DNA of 58,903 nt. Origin: Pseudomonas morbosilactucae. Its GTDB lineage: Bacteria > Pseudomonadota > Gammaproteobacteria > Pseudomonadales > Pseudomonadaceae. Below the pieces are notes generated by a model. That model saw only the letters and a program-made list of their open reading frames with translations. It searched no databases and was not told where the DNA came from. Positions 1-9,167 of the stretch are shown here, one piece after another. The stretch covers positions 1-58,903 of the forward strand of contig NZ_JALQCW010000086.1 of NCBI RefSeq assembly GCF_023241715.1, read 5' to 3'. The position numbers and the translations under genes are program-made. Positions within the stretch are counted from its first letter, which is position 1. Each line of letters starts with the position of its first letter.

Positions 1-27
1 CCGACCTGAGCGGCCGGGCGAGGTGGA

Positions 28-1116
28 TCAGTATTCCCAGAAGATGCGCTGCAATTCTTTGCTGTCCTGAGTCTTGGTCAGGGCGACCATGGCCAGGATG
101 CGGGCTTTCTGTGGGTTCAGGTCGTGGGCAACGACCCAGTCGTATTTGTCGTCAGGCTGTTCTGCGTTGCGCAGGACGAAACCGCCGGCATTCACGTGGG
201 AGGAGCGAATGATCTGCACGCCATTTTTGCGCAGCTCTTGCAGGGCTGGAACGACGCGCGAAGACACCGAACCGTTGCCAGTGCCGGCGTGGATGATGGC
301 TTTGGCGCCAGACTGGGCCAAGGCCTTGTAGGCGGTGTCGCTGACGTTGCCGTAGCCGTAGGCGATTTCTACGTCAGGCAGGCTCTTGATGGTCTTGATA
401 TCGAATTCCGAATCCTGGGTGTGGCGCTTGGCTGGCAGGCGGAACCAGTAGGATTTGCCTTCCACGACCATGCCCATTGGGCCCCAGGCGCTTTTGAACG
501 CTTCAGTTTTGATGTTGACCATTTTGCTCACGTCGCGACCCGACTGGATCTCGTCGTTCATGGTAACCAGCACGCCTTTGCCCCGTGCTTCTTTGCTACC
601 GGCCACAGCCACGGCGTTGTACAGGTTGAGCATGCCGTCGGCGGACATGGCGGTGCCTGGACGCATGGAGCCGACCACGATGATTGGCTTGTCGGTTTTT
701 TCCACCAGGTTCAGGAAGTAGGCGGTTTCTTCCAGGGTGTCGGTGCCGTGGGTGATGACGATGCCATCAACGTCTTTGCTGTCGGCCAGTTCGGCGACAC
801 GACGGCCCAGTTGCAGCAGGTTGTCGTTGGTGATGCTTTCGGAGGCGATCTGCATCACTTGTTCGCCACGCACATTGGCCAGTTGGCTCAATTCGGGGAT
901 GCCGGCGATCAGTTGCTCGATACCGACTTTGGCGGCTTGGTAAGTGGCGCTGTTGGCCGAGCTGGCGCCCGCGCCTGCAATGGTGCCGCCGGTGGCGAGT
1001 ACCACGACATTGGAGAGTTTCTGTTTGTTTTCGACTTCTTTTGCGTGCAGTGCGGTTGGCAGGAGCAGCAGGAGGGCCAAAGCGCCCGGAACCAAAGTGT
1101 TGAAGGCAGATTTCAT
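28..1116 (-). CDS. ansB: Periplasmic glutaminase-asparaginase (type II)
   Basis: A 362-residue protein hydrolysing L-asparagine and L-glutamine to the acids plus ammonia in the periplasm. Residues 1-25 form a signal peptide ending LHA. The two family signatures are present: ATGGTIAGAG at 41-50, which carries the catalytic Thr, and ITHGTDTLEE at 121-130, with the second catalytic Thr-Asp. Length fits the Pseudomonas exported enzyme. It is transcribed alone, away from the ribose operon. The extended N-terminus distinguishes it from the cytoplasmic type I enzyme. I am confident of the family; the Gln/Asn preference comes from family knowledge, not from residues I can score. Confidence 0.95.
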   Translation of the reverse strand: MKSAFNTLVPGALALLLLLPTALHAKEVENKQKLSNVVVLATGGTIAGAGASSANSATYQAAKVGIEQLIAGIPELSQLANVRGEQVMQIASESITNDNLLQLGRRVAELADSKDVDGIVITHGTDTLEETAYFLNLVEKTDKPIIVVGSMRPGTAMSADGMLNLYNAVAVAGSKEARGKGVLVTMNDEIQSGRDVSKMVNIKTEAFKSAWGPMGMVVEGKSYWFRLPAKRHTQDSEFDIKTIKSLPDVEIAYGYGNVSDTAYKALAQSGAKAIIHAGTGNGSVSSRVVPALQELRKNGVQIIRSSHVNAGGFVLRNAEQPDDKYDWVVAHDLNPQKARILAMVALTKTQDSKELQRIFWEY

Positions 1117-1465
1117 TATTTTTCTCTCTAGTGGTGAGACGGTGCTGATGCAGGTTCATCTAGAAACACCCCGCGGCAGATCTGAACGCGGTGGGGCCAG
1201 ACGGATGAGCAGGATCTGTACCAGTCCTGCCTCGATCTGAAATAACTTTTAAGTTATTGATTTATATGTATTTATTTTGTTTTCTGAAAGGCGCTGGGTG
1301 TTTCTGTGTCCGGGTTTCCGAATATTTCAGAATCCTTTGTTCGGCAATCCGAAGGTGTTTGCCGGACATGCTGCGCAGTGGAGCGGGAGGGTGGAGACGA
1401 AGTGAGTTAAAGAAAGTCCTGCCGTGGCCGATGCCCGTTTAGGATCTTTTTTCTTAGGAGTTCAC
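1117..1465. other. Intergenic region upstream of ansB
   Basis: 349 bases without a convincing gene. It must hold the leftward ansB promoter and the rightward promoter of the next small gene. The clearest structure is an AT-rich perfect inverted repeat at 1241-1258 (AATAACTT-TT-AAGTTATT), about 125 bases before the ansB start, followed by a strongly AT-rich stretch at 1257-1285. It could be an operator; it does not match an FNR/Anr or ATA-N9-TAT site. Confidence 0.4.
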
Positions 1466-1897
1466 ATGTCCCTTTCTGTTGGTTTTCCGCCCTCAGGTGC
1501 GATCACTCTCAGTGCCAAATTGCCCTTGTCTCTAGAGGCGCAGGATGAGGCGTCAACGCAAGGGGTGGATGAAGACGGCAAGTTGAAGGTGAGCATCAGC
1601 TCTCTGAGCCAGGACACGAAGACTGAAGACACTGAGCGCTCCGACCTGAGTGCTGCTGCGCAGATCCTGCTCAAGCGGATGAAGGAGCTGCAAGAACAGC
1701 TCAAGCAACTCCGGGAGCAACTGGCCGCTGCCCAGGCCGCGGATTACCCGACCCCGGAAGCCAAGACCACGGTGGTGATGGCGATCCAGGGCCAGATCGC
1801 CGATGTCAGTAGCGTCCTGCAAGAGGTGGTGGCCAACCTGGTCAAAGAACTCAGCAAGGATTCGACCTCCGGCGGGCTGATCAGCACCTCCGTCTGA
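1466..1897 (+). CDS. Hypothetical coiled-coil protein
   Basis: A 143-residue soluble protein that I do not recognise. The ATG at 1466 is preferred over an in-frame ATG at 1424 because TAGGAGTTCAC precedes it at good spacing. Residues about 60-90 are rich in Glu, Gln, Leu and Lys with heptad-like spacing, predicting a coiled coil. A second helical segment at about 105-130 is followed by a Ser/Thr/Gly-rich tail. No signal peptide or membrane segment is visible. It stands alone between ansB and the ribose operon. Similar small proteins occur in Pseudomonas without known function. Confidence 0.7.
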   Translation: MSLSVGFPPSGAITLSAKLPLSLEAQDEASTQGVDEDGKLKVSISSLSQDTKTEDTERSDLSAAAQILLKRMKELQEQLKQLREQLAAAQAADYPTPEAKTTVVMAIQGQIADVSSVLQEVVANLVKELSKDSTSGGLISTSV

Positions 1898-1982
1898 GTC
1901 GCCCCCAGGCTGGAAAGGCGCGCACCGCCAGGGCGCGCTAGGCCTATGCGCTTTTGCAGCCCTGCAGAGCGCTTTTCTCTCG

Positions 1983-2032
1983 TTGACAAATCCCCGACAG
2001 GTTCGCATAGTCCGCTCTACGCAAACGTTTGC
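1983..2032 (+). promoter_or_regulatory. rbs operon promoter and RbsR-type operator
   Basis: TTGACA at 1983-1988 is followed after 17 bases by CATAGT at 2006-2011, a good sigma70 promoter. The perfect palindrome GCAAACGTTTGC at 2021-2032 lies at or just after the expected transcription start, where a LacI-family repressor would block it. A weaker related sequence, GCGCAAGCGTTGC, lies near 2122-2134. The repressor is probably RbsR, encoded in this operon. Confidence 0.7.
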
Positions 2033-2164
2033 TACTCCTGGAAACCTTCAAGTCTGAGGCGTTCTTCCAGTTTGGCTTCGGTTCAGGCTAGTTGTCCGTC
2101 ATCAGTGCCCAAGTCTGTTTTGCGCAAGCGTTGCTCACAATAATCATAAGATCGGAGTGAACCC

Positions 2165-3121
2165 ATGAAGCTGCCATTCGCTGGACGTCTTCTTGCTGTC
2201 GCTGTGCTTGCCGCGGCATCCGCTGCGCTGCCTCTCTCTTCGGCTTACGCCGAAACCACTGAAAAACCCAAGGTCGCCCTGGTCATGAAGTCCCTGGCCA
2301 ACGAATTCTTCCTGACCATGGAAGACGGCGCCAAGGCGTATCAGAAAGCCCATTCCGCCGATTTCGACCTGGTGTCCAATGGCATCAAGGACGAGACCGA
2401 TACCGCCAACCAGATTCGTATTGTCGAGCAGATGATCGTGTCCAAGGTCAACGCGCTGGTCATTGCCCCGGCCGACTCCAAGGCCATGGTGCCGGTGATC
2501 AAGAAAGCCGTGGATGCCGGTATCACCGTGATCAACATCGACAATCAGCTGGACCCGGCGGTCCTCAAGAGCAAGAACATCAGCGTGCCATTCGTAGGCC
2601 CGGATAACCGCAAGGGTGCGCGCCTGGTGGGCGAGTACCTGGCCAAGCAGCTCAAGGCCGGTGACGAAGTCGGCATCATTGAAGGGGTTTCCACCACCAC
2701 CAACGCCCAACAGCGCACCGCAGGCTTCAAGGATGCGATGGAAGCGGCGCAGATCAAGGTGGTGTCCCTGCAGTCCGGCGATTGGGAGATCAACGCCGGC
2801 AACCGTGTCGCCGCGGCGATGCTGAGCGAATACCCGAACCTCAAGGCCTTGCTGGCCGGCAACGACAGCATGGCGGTGGGCGCGGTATCGGCGGTACGAG
2901 CTGCGGGTAAGGCGGGCAAGGTGCAGGTGGTGGGTTACGACAACATCAACGCCATCAAGCCGATGCTCAACGACGGCCGGGTATTGGCCACCGCTGACCA
3001 GTTTGCTGCCAAGCAGGCGGTGTTCGGTATCGAGACCGCCCTGAAAATGCTCAAGGGCGAGAAAATCGACGGTGGCGCCAATGGCGTGATCGAAACTCCG
3101 GTTGAGCTGGTGACCAAGTAG
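2165..3121 (+). CDS. rbsB: Ribose ABC transporter, periplasmic binding protein
   Basis: 318 residues. A signal peptide covers residues 1-29 (ending AYA), followed by a periplasmic-binding-protein type I fold. It binds D-ribose in the periplasm and delivers it to RbsAC. Sugar-binding family features include the N-terminal ALVMKSLANEFF segment, the INIDNQLDP region and GYDNINAIKPML near the C-terminus. RBS is ATCGGAGTGA just before the ATG. It is the first gene of the operon, directly after the promoter and RbsR-like operator. Confidence 0.95.
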   Translation: MKLPFAGRLLAVAVLAAASAALPLSSAYAETTEKPKVALVMKSLANEFFLTMEDGAKAYQKAHSADFDLVSNGIKDETDTANQIRIVEQMIVSKVNALVIAPADSKAMVPVIKKAVDAGITVINIDNQLDPAVLKSKNISVPFVGPDNRKGARLVGEYLAKQLKAGDEVGIIEGVSTTTNAQQRTAGFKDAMEAAQIKVVSLQSGDWEINAGNRVAAAMLSEYPNLKALLAGNDSMAVGAVSAVRAAGKAGKVQVVGYDNINAIKPMLNDGRVLATADQFAAKQAVFGIETALKMLKGEKIDGGANGVIETPVELVTK

Positions 3122-3179
3122 TCGTCCAGGCGGCGCAACGGCGTCCGTCCCTCAGGGGCGGGCGCATGGAGAGTTTCTT

Positions 3180-4733
3180 ATGGCAGTTTCTGCTGCGAAC
3201 CCTGTCCTTTCGGTCAGCGGTATCGGCAAGACCTATGCACAACCTGTACTCACTGGCATCGACCTGACCTTGATGCGCGGTGAAGTGCTGGCCTTGACCG
3301 GCGAAAACGGTGCCGGCAAAAGCACCCTGTCCAAGATCATCGGCGGCCTGGTCACACCCACCACCGGGCAGATGCAGTTCAACGGCCAGGATTACCGACC
3401 CGGCAGCCGGACCCAGGCCGAAGAGGCCGGCATCCGCATGGTCATGCAGGAACTCAATCTGTTGCCGACCCTGTCGGTGGCCGAAAACCTGTTTCTCGAC
3501 AACCTGCCCAGTCGCGCTGGCTGGATCAGCCGCAAGCAACTGCGCGAGGCGGCGATCGAGGCCATGGCCCAGGTGGGGCTGGATGCCATCGACCCAGACA
3601 CCCTGGTCGGCGAGTTGGGTATCGGCCACCAACAGATGGTGGAAATCGCCCGCAACCTGATCGGCGATTGCCACGTGCTGATTCTCGATGAACCCACGGC
3701 CATGCTGACCTCGCGTGAAGTGGAAATGCTTTTCGAACAGATCACTCGCTTGCAGGCCCGGGGCGTATCGATCATTTACATCTCTCATCGGCTCGAAGAG
3801 CTGGCCCGGGTTGCCCAGCGCATTGCGGTATTGCGCGACGGTTGCCTGGTCTGTGTCGAGCCGATGGCCAATTACAACAGTGAGCAACTGGTCAACCTGA
3901 TGGTTGGGCGCGAGCTGGGCGAGCACATCGACTTGGGCCGGCGGCAGATCGGTGCGCCGGCGCTGACGGTCACCGGGCTGAGCCGTTCGGATAAGGTTCG
4001 TGACGTTTCGTTCGAGGTGCGCAGCGGGGAAATCTTCGGGATTTCCGGGCTGATCGGTGCAGGCCGTACGGAGTTGCTGCGCCTGATCTTCGGCGCTGAT
4101 ACCGCCGACAGCGGCACCTTGGCCCTGGGGTCGCCGGCTCAAGTCGTGAGCATTCGCTCGCCAGCCGATGCGGTGGCTCATGGCATTGCCTTGATCACCG
4201 AGGACCGCAAGGGCGAGGGCTTGCTGCTGAGCCAATCCATCAGCGCCAATATTGCCTTGGGCAATATGCCGGCCATCTCCCGCGCGGGGCTGGTCGATGC
4301 TGGGAACGAAGCACGGCTGGCCCAGCGTCAGATCGATGCAATGCACATCCGCAGTTCCGGTCCGGGGCAGTTGGTGTCCGAGTTGTCGGGCGGCAACCAG
4401 CAGAAAGTGGTGATCGGTCGCTGGCTGGAGCGTGATTGCTCGGTGCTGCTGTTCGACGAACCCACCCGCGGCATCGACGTGGGGGCCAAGTTCGATATCT
4501 ACGCCTTGCTGGGCGAACTGACCCGCCAGGGCAAGGCCTTGGTGGTGGTCTCCAGTGACCTGCGGGAACTGATGCTGATCTGCGATCGCATCGGCGTACT
4601 GTCCGCCGGGCGCCTGATTGACACGTTCGAGCGTGACAGCTGGACCCAGGACGAACTGCTTGCCGCGGCTTTTGCCGGCTACCAAAAACGTGATGCGCTG
4701 CTCAATGAAGCGGCGCCTAGGAACGCACCATGA
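3180..4733 (+). CDS. rbsA: Ribose ABC transporter, duplicated ATP-binding protein
   Basis: 517 residues with two fused ABC ATPase halves, as in all carbohydrate CUT2 systems. The first half has Walker A GENGAGKST at 41-49 and Walker B LILDEPTAML. The second half has a degenerate P-loop (GLIGAGRTE), the signature LSGGNQQK and Walker B LLFDEPTRGID. A degenerate second P-loop is normal for this family. It energises ribose import at the inner membrane. Its stop overlaps the rbsC start by four bases (ATGA), which suggests translational coupling. Confidence 0.95.
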   Translation: MAVSAANPVLSVSGIGKTYAQPVLTGIDLTLMRGEVLALTGENGAGKSTLSKIIGGLVTPTTGQMQFNGQDYRPGSRTQAEEAGIRMVMQELNLLPTLSVAENLFLDNLPSRAGWISRKQLREAAIEAMAQVGLDAIDPDTLVGELGIGHQQMVEIARNLIGDCHVLILDEPTAMLTSREVEMLFEQITRLQARGVSIIYISHRLEELARVAQRIAVLRDGCLVCVEPMANYNSEQLVNLMVGRELGEHIDLGRRQIGAPALTVTGLSRSDKVRDVSFEVRSGEIFGISGLIGAGRTELLRLIFGADTADSGTLALGSPAQVVSIRSPADAVAHGIALITEDRKGEGLLLSQSISANIALGNMPAISRAGLVDAGNEARLAQRQIDAMHIRSSGPGQLVSELSGGNQQKVVIGRWLERDCSVLLFDEPTRGIDVGAKFDIYALLGELTRQGKALVVVSSDLRELMLICDRIGVLSAGRLIDTFERDSWTQDELLAAAFAGYQKRDALLNEAAPRNAP

Positions 4734-5707
4734 AAACTCCACCTGCAAGCGCCAAGCGCGGCGGCAATTACTACGGCCTGGGGACTTACCTGGGGCTGGC
4801 CGGCGCCTTGCTGGCCATGATCATTCTGTTCTCCAGCCTGAGCAGTCATTTTCTGTCCTATGACACCTTCAGCACCCTGGCCAACCAGATTCCCGACTTG
4901 ATGGTGTTGGCGGTGGGCATGACGTTCGTCCTGATCATCGGCGGGATCGACCTGTCCGTGGGCTCGGTACTGGCTCTGGCAGCGTCGACGGTCAGCGTGG
5001 CGATTCTCGGCTGGGGCTGGGGCGTATTGCCGGCTGCACTGCTGGGCATGGGCTGCGCTGCGCTGGCGGGCACCATCACCGGTTCGATTACCGTGGCCTG
5101 GCGTATTCCGTCGTTTATCGTGTCGCTGGGGGTGCTGGAGATGGCCCGGGGCGTGGCCTATCAAATGACCGGCTCGCGCACGGCGTACATTGGCGATGCG
5201 TTTGCCTGGTTGTCCAATCCCATCGCCTTTGGCATTTCGCCATCGTTTATCATTGCGCTGCTGATTATCTTCATCGCCCAGGCTGTGCTGACCCGAACCG
5301 TGTTCGGTCGCTACCTGATCGGTATCGGTACCAACGAAGAAGCGGTGCGCCTGGCGGGGATCAACCCCAAACCCTACAAGATCCTGGTCTTCAGTCTGAT
5401 GGGTTTGTTGGCGGGCATTGCTGCACTGTTTCAGATTTCTCGCCTGGAAGCGGCAGATCCGAATGCGGGCTCCGGCCTGGAGTTGCAGGTCATCGCTGCG
5501 GTGGTGATTGGTGGCACCAGCCTGATGGGGGGCCGTGGTTCGGTGATCAGCACCTTCTTTGGCGTCTTGATTATCTCTGTACTGGCTGCCGGCCTTGCAC
5601 AAATCGGCGCGAGCGAACCGACCAAGCGCATCATTACCGGCGCGGTCATCGTGATTGCCGTGGTGCTCGACACCTATCGCAGCCAGCGCGCAAATCGGCG
5701 GGTTTGA
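4730..5707 (+). CDS. rbsC: Ribose ABC transporter permease
   Basis: 325 residues with about eight to ten hydrophobic segments. It is the inner-membrane channel of the RbsABC importer. The CUT2 permease signature is visible as GGIDLSVGSVLAL near residues 65-77, and GGTSLMGGRGS lies near 265-275. It starts inside the rbsA stop (ATGA) and ends three bases before rbsR, so the genes are co-transcribed. The related subfamily includes xylose, galactose and autoinducer-2 permeases; the neighbours fix ribose. Confidence 0.94.
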   Translation: MKTPPASAKRGGNYYGLGTYLGLAGALLAMIILFSSLSSHFLSYDTFSTLANQIPDLMVLAVGMTFVLIIGGIDLSVGSVLALAASTVSVAILGWGWGVLPAALLGMGCAALAGTITGSITVAWRIPSFIVSLGVLEMARGVAYQMTGSRTAYIGDAFAWLSNPIAFGISPSFIIALLIIFIAQAVLTRTVFGRYLIGIGTNEEAVRLAGINPKPYKILVFSLMGLLAGIAALFQISRLEAADPNAGSGLELQVIAAVVIGGTSLMGGRGSVISTFFGVLIISVLAAGLAQIGASEPTKRIITGAVIVIAVVLDTYRSQRANRRV

Positions 5708-5710
5708 TTC

Positions 5711-6730
5711 ATGGCAACAATCAAGGATGTGGCGGCGCTGGCGGGGATTTCCTACACCACGGTTTCTCACGTGGTGAACAAGAGCCGGCCGGTCAGTGAG
5801 CCGGTGCGGCTCAAGGTCGAGGAGGCCATCAAGCGCCTCGACTACGTGCCCAGTGCGGTGGCCCGCTCACTGAAGGCCAAGACCACGGCGACCATCGGCT
5901 TGCTGGTGCCCAATAGCCTCAACCCGTACTTTGCCGAGCTGGCCCGGGGCATCGAGGATTATTGCGAGCGCAACGGCTACTGCGTGATTCTGTGCAATTC
6001 CGACGATAACCCGGACAAGCAGCGCAGCTACTTGCGGGTGTTGCTGGAGAAGCGCATCGACGGCCTGATCGTGACCTCGGCCGGTGGCGACGGCGGGTTG
6101 GCCGAGGGCTTGGCCGGGGTGCGCACGCCGATGGTGATCGTCGACCGTGGACTGGAAGGTGTTGACGCCGACCTGGTGCGTATCGATCACGAGTACGGCG
6201 CCTACCTGGCGACCCGGCATTTGCTGGAGTTGGGACATCGAGACATCGCCTGCATTGGCGGCCCTGTCTACACCAGCGTGGCGCAGATGCGCCTGGCCGG
6301 ATTCTGCCGTGCCCTGGAAGAGGCGGGGATCGAAGTGCCCGCCGAACGCATTATCGAAAGCGATTTCACCAGCCCCGGTGGCTACAGCGCAGCCGCGCAG
6401 TTGCTGGAGCGACAGGCGCCGAGTGCGATCTTTGCCAGCAACGACATGATGGGCATCGGTGTGCTGCGTGCGGCGGCTGAGCGCAACATTCGTGTGCCCA
6501 GCGAGCTGTCGGTGATCGGCTTCGATGACATCCAGATGAGCCGTTATGTGTACCCGGCACTGACCACGGTCGGCCAGTCGATCCTGCAACTGGGGGAGAT
6601 CGCGGCAGAGTTGCTGTTGCGCCGGATCGCCAGCCCGAGCTTGCCGACTGAGCAACGTATTGTGACGCCGAATATTGTCTTGCGAGAGTCGACGGCACCG
6701 CTTGCGGGTGCCTTTGCCGAATACCGCTGA
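5711..6730 (+). CDS. rbsR: LacI-family ribose operon repressor
   Basis: 339 residues. The N-terminal HTH begins MATIKDVAALAGISYTTVSH and includes the hinge helix (YVPSAVARSLK). A periplasmic-binding-like effector domain follows, with the typical GLLVPNSLNPYFAEL and VIGFDDIQMSRY segments. It should repress the operon by binding the GCAAACGTTTGC palindrome at 2021-2032 and be released by ribose or a derivative. Its position inside the operon implies autoregulation, unlike E. coli, where rbsR is last. Confidence 0.93.
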   Translation: MATIKDVAALAGISYTTVSHVVNKSRPVSEPVRLKVEEAIKRLDYVPSAVARSLKAKTTATIGLLVPNSLNPYFAELARGIEDYCERNGYCVILCNSDDNPDKQRSYLRVLLEKRIDGLIVTSAGGDGGLAEGLAGVRTPMVIVDRGLEGVDADLVRIDHEYGAYLATRHLLELGHRDIACIGGPVYTSVAQMRLAGFCRALEEAGIEVPAERIIESDFTSPGGYSAAAQLLERQAPSAIFASNDMMGIGVLRAAAERNIRVPSELSVIGFDDIQMSRYVYPALTTVGQSILQLGEIAAELLLRRIASPSLPTEQRIVTPNIVLRESTAPLAGAFAEYR

Positions 6731-6753
6731 ACCGAACTGATGAGTATCGATGT

Positions 6754-7671
6754 ATGCCAGCAAAAGTAGTGATCGTGGGCAGCCTCAACATGGACCTGGT
6801 GACTCGGGCCGAACGCCTGCCCCGGGGCGGTGAGACCCTGATCGGCAAGTCATTTGCCACTGTGCCCGGTGGCAAGGGCGCCAACCAGGCCGTGGCGGCT
6901 GCCCGCCTGGGCGCTGAGGTGGCGATGGTCGGCTGCGTCGGCGATGACGCCTATGGCGAACAGTTGCGTGGAGCCTTGCTGGTCGAGGGGATTGATTGCC
7001 GGGCGGTTCGTGCCGTCGAGGGCTCCAGCGGCGTGGCGCTGATCGTGGTGGATGACAGCAGCCAGAACGCCATTGTGATTGTGGCGGGTGGCAACGGTCA
7101 GATCAGCCCTGAAGTGGTTGCCCAGGCCGACAGCGTGCTGCAGGACGCGGACGTGGTCATCTGTCAGTTGGAAGTGCCGATGGCGACTGTGGGTCATACC
7201 CTCAAGCGCAGTCGTGAGTTGGGCAAGACAGTGATCCTCAATCCAGCCCCCGCCAGCGGCCCGCTGCCGGCCGAGTGGTACGCGGCCATTGATTACCTGA
7301 TCCCCAATGAAAGCGAAGCCTCGGCGCTTAGCGGTGTGGCGGTGGATTCCCTGGCGAGTGCCGAGGTCGCCGCCGGGCATTTGCTGGCGGCCGGGGCGGG
7401 CAAGGTGATCATCACGTTGGGCGCTCAAGGCTCGCTGTTTGCCAATGGCCAGGGTTTTGAGCATTTCCCCGCACCCAAGGTCAAGGCACTCGATACCACA
7501 GCAGCGGGGGACACCTTTGTCGGCGGTTTTGCGGCGGCCCTGGCTGCTGGTAAAAGCGAGGCCGAGGCCATTCGCTTTGGCCAAGTGGCTGCTGCACTGT
7601 CGGTGACCCGTGCCGGGGCGCAACCCTCCATTCCTACGTTGTCTGACGTGCAGGCCTTTTCCCCATCATGA
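6754..7671 (+). CDS. rbsK: Ribokinase
   Basis: 305 residues of the PfkB carbohydrate kinase family; phosphorylates D-ribose to ribose 5-phosphate in the cytoplasm. PfkB signature 1 is seen as GGKGANQAVAAA near residue 40. Signature 2, DTTAAGDTFVGGF near 247-259, carries the catalytic Asp and the anion hole. The substrate-binding NMDLV lies near the start. It overlaps rbsD by four bases (ATGA). Confidence 0.95.
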   Translation: MPAKVVIVGSLNMDLVTRAERLPRGGETLIGKSFATVPGGKGANQAVAAARLGAEVAMVGCVGDDAYGEQLRGALLVEGIDCRAVRAVEGSSGVALIVVDDSSQNAIVIVAGGNGQISPEVVAQADSVLQDADVVICQLEVPMATVGHTLKRSRELGKTVILNPAPASGPLPAEWYAAIDYLIPNESEASALSGVAVDSLASAEVAAGHLLAAGAGKVIITLGAQGSLFANGQGFEHFPAPKVKALDTTAAGDTFVGGFAAALAAGKSEAEAIRFGQVAAALSVTRAGAQPSIPTLSDVQAFSPS

Positions 7672-8072
7672 AAAAAACACCTTTGCTCAATGTCGCCTTG
7701 TCGCGGCTGATCGCTTCGCTGGGGCACGGTGACATCGTGGTGATCGGCGATGCCGGCCTGCCGATACCACCGGGCGTCGAGTTGATTGACTTGGCGCTGA
7801 CCCAGGGCGTGCCTGATTTTATTGGGACCCTGACAGTGGTGCTCAGCGAAATGCAGGTCGAAAGCCATGTGCTGGCGCGCGAGCTCCTGGACAAACAGTC
7901 ACCGGCCCTTGCAGCCCTGGATGGGCTTAACGCCAGCGGCGAGTTAGGGCAGCGTGAGTGGCTGGGGCATGAGGCGCTTAAAGTCCTCAGTCGCCAGGCG
8001 CGGGCCGTGGTCCGTACCGGCGAATGCCAGCCTTATTGCAATATCGCCCTGATTGCGGGAGTGACGTTCTAG
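7668..8072 (+). CDS. rbsD: D-ribose pyranase
   Basis: 134 residues, matching the RbsD/FucU mutarotase family. It interconverts beta-pyranose and furanose forms of ribose so that ribokinase has substrate. Family features are the catalytic His in LGHGDIVVIGDAG near residues 19-30, the PPGVELIDLALTQGVP segment, and a C-terminal TGECQPYCNIALIAGV. The start is coupled to rbsK by ATGA. Confidence 0.94.
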   Translation: MKKTPLLNVALSRLIASLGHGDIVVIGDAGLPIPPGVELIDLALTQGVPDFIGTLTVVLSEMQVESHVLARELLDKQSPALAALDGLNASGELGQREWLGHEALKVLSRQARAVVRTGECQPYCNIALIAGVTF

Positions 8073-8110
8073 CTCTCCAGCCTTTCTTTCCCACGCACAA
8101 GGAGTGCGCC

Positions 8111-9139
8111 ATGCGACGCTATGCTCAGCTATTTCAACACTGGACTCGGAGCCTGCTGCTTTTGACTCTGCTCACTGCTACCGGCGCCCAGGCGGCGGAA
8201 AAGATTGACCTGATCATCGACACTGACCCGGGCGCCGACGACGTCGTCGCCTTGCTGTTTGCCCTGGCATCGCCGGAAGAGTTGCACGTCCGTGCCCTGA
8301 CCACGGTGGCGGGTAACGTGCGGCTGGACAAGACGTCGCGCAACGCGCGGTTGGCGCGAGAGTGGGCAGGGCGTGAGGAGGTGCCTGTGTATGCCGGTGC
8401 GCCCAAGCCGCTCTTGCGCACGCCAATCTACGCCGAGAACATCCATGGCAAGGAAGGGATTTCCGGTGTGACCGTGCATGAGCCCAGGGCTGCACTGGCC
8501 CAGGGCAATGCGGTCAACTACTTGATCGACACGCTGCGCGAAGCCAAGCCCCATAGCATCACCATCGCCATGCTCGGGCCGCAAACCAACCTGGCCCTGG
8601 CGCTGATCCAGGCGCCGGAGATCACTCAAGGCATCAAAGAAGTGGTGGTCATGGGGGGCGCGCATTTCAACGGGGGCAACATTACGCCGGTGGCGGAGTT
8701 TAATCTGTTTGCCGATCCGCAGGCCGCTGAGGTGGTGCTCAACAGTGGCGTCAAGCTCACCTACCTGCCGCTGGATGTGACCCATAAAGTGCTCACCAGC
8801 GAGACGCGGCTGCAGAAAATTGCCGCGCTGAAGAACAACGCCAGCAAGGTCGTGGGCGATATTCTCAATGAGTACGTCAAGGGCGATATGGAACACTACG
8901 GGATCCCGGGCGGCCCGGTGCATGACGCCACAGTGATCGCTTACCTGCTCAAGCCTGAGCTGTTCAGCGGCCGTCAGGCCAATATGGTCATCGACAGTCG
9001 CGAGGGGCCGACCTTCGGCCAGACCATCGTCGACTGGTATGACGGCTTGAAGCAGGAAAAGAACGTATTTTGGGTTGAAAATGGCGATGCCCAAGGCTTC
9101 TTCGATTTGCTGACCGAGCGCCTGGCCCGCCTCAAATGA
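8111..9139 (+). CDS. Exported inosine-uridine nucleoside hydrolase
   Basis: 342 residues from the ATG at 8111, which has AAGGAGTGCGCC as RBS. Upstream in-frame ATGs lie inside rbsD. An N-terminal hydrophobic segment ending GAQA predicts a cleaved signal peptide, so the enzyme is probably periplasmic. The family signature IDTDPGADDVVAL, which binds Ca2+ through its Asp cluster, follows directly. The enzyme splits nucleosides into base and ribose. As last gene of the ribose operon it would feed free ribose to RbsB. Substrate range (purine or pyrimidine) cannot be read from sequence. Confidence 0.92.
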   Translation: MRRYAQLFQHWTRSLLLLTLLTATGAQAAEKIDLIIDTDPGADDVVALLFALASPEELHVRALTTVAGNVRLDKTSRNARLAREWAGREEVPVYAGAPKPLLRTPIYAENIHGKEGISGVTVHEPRAALAQGNAVNYLIDTLREAKPHSITIAMLGPQTNLALALIQAPEITQGIKEVVVMGGAHFNGGNITPVAEFNLFADPQAAEVVLNSGVKLTYLPLDVTHKVLTSETRLQKIAALKNNASKVVGDILNEYVKGDMEHYGIPGGPVHDATVIAYLLKPELFSGRQANMVIDSREGPTFGQTIVDWYDGLKQEKNVFWVENGDAQGFFDLLTERLARLK

Positions 9140-9145
9140 GCCTGG

Positions 9146-9167
9146 CCCGCGCAGGCGACTGCGCGGG
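9146..9167. terminator. Hairpin between convergent genes
   Basis: CCCGCGCAG-GCGA-CTGCGCGGG is a perfect nine-pair stem with a GNRA-type tetraloop. It lies directly after the ribose operon and touches the end of the convergent small gene. The following sequence is pyrimidine-rich but has no T-tract, so termination efficiency is uncertain. Confidence 0.55.

Noticed and set aside
1241..1258. AT-rich palindrome read as a NAC box
   Set aside because: The spacing is ATA-N10-TAT, one base too long.
1424..1465. Upstream ATG for the small protein at 1466
   Set aside because: The ATG at 1466 has a clear ribosome-binding site while that at 1424 does not.
3051..4748. A 565-codon leftward frame over rbsA
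   Set aside because: It mirrors the ABC ATPase gene, lacks a ribosome-binding site and has no recognisable domain.
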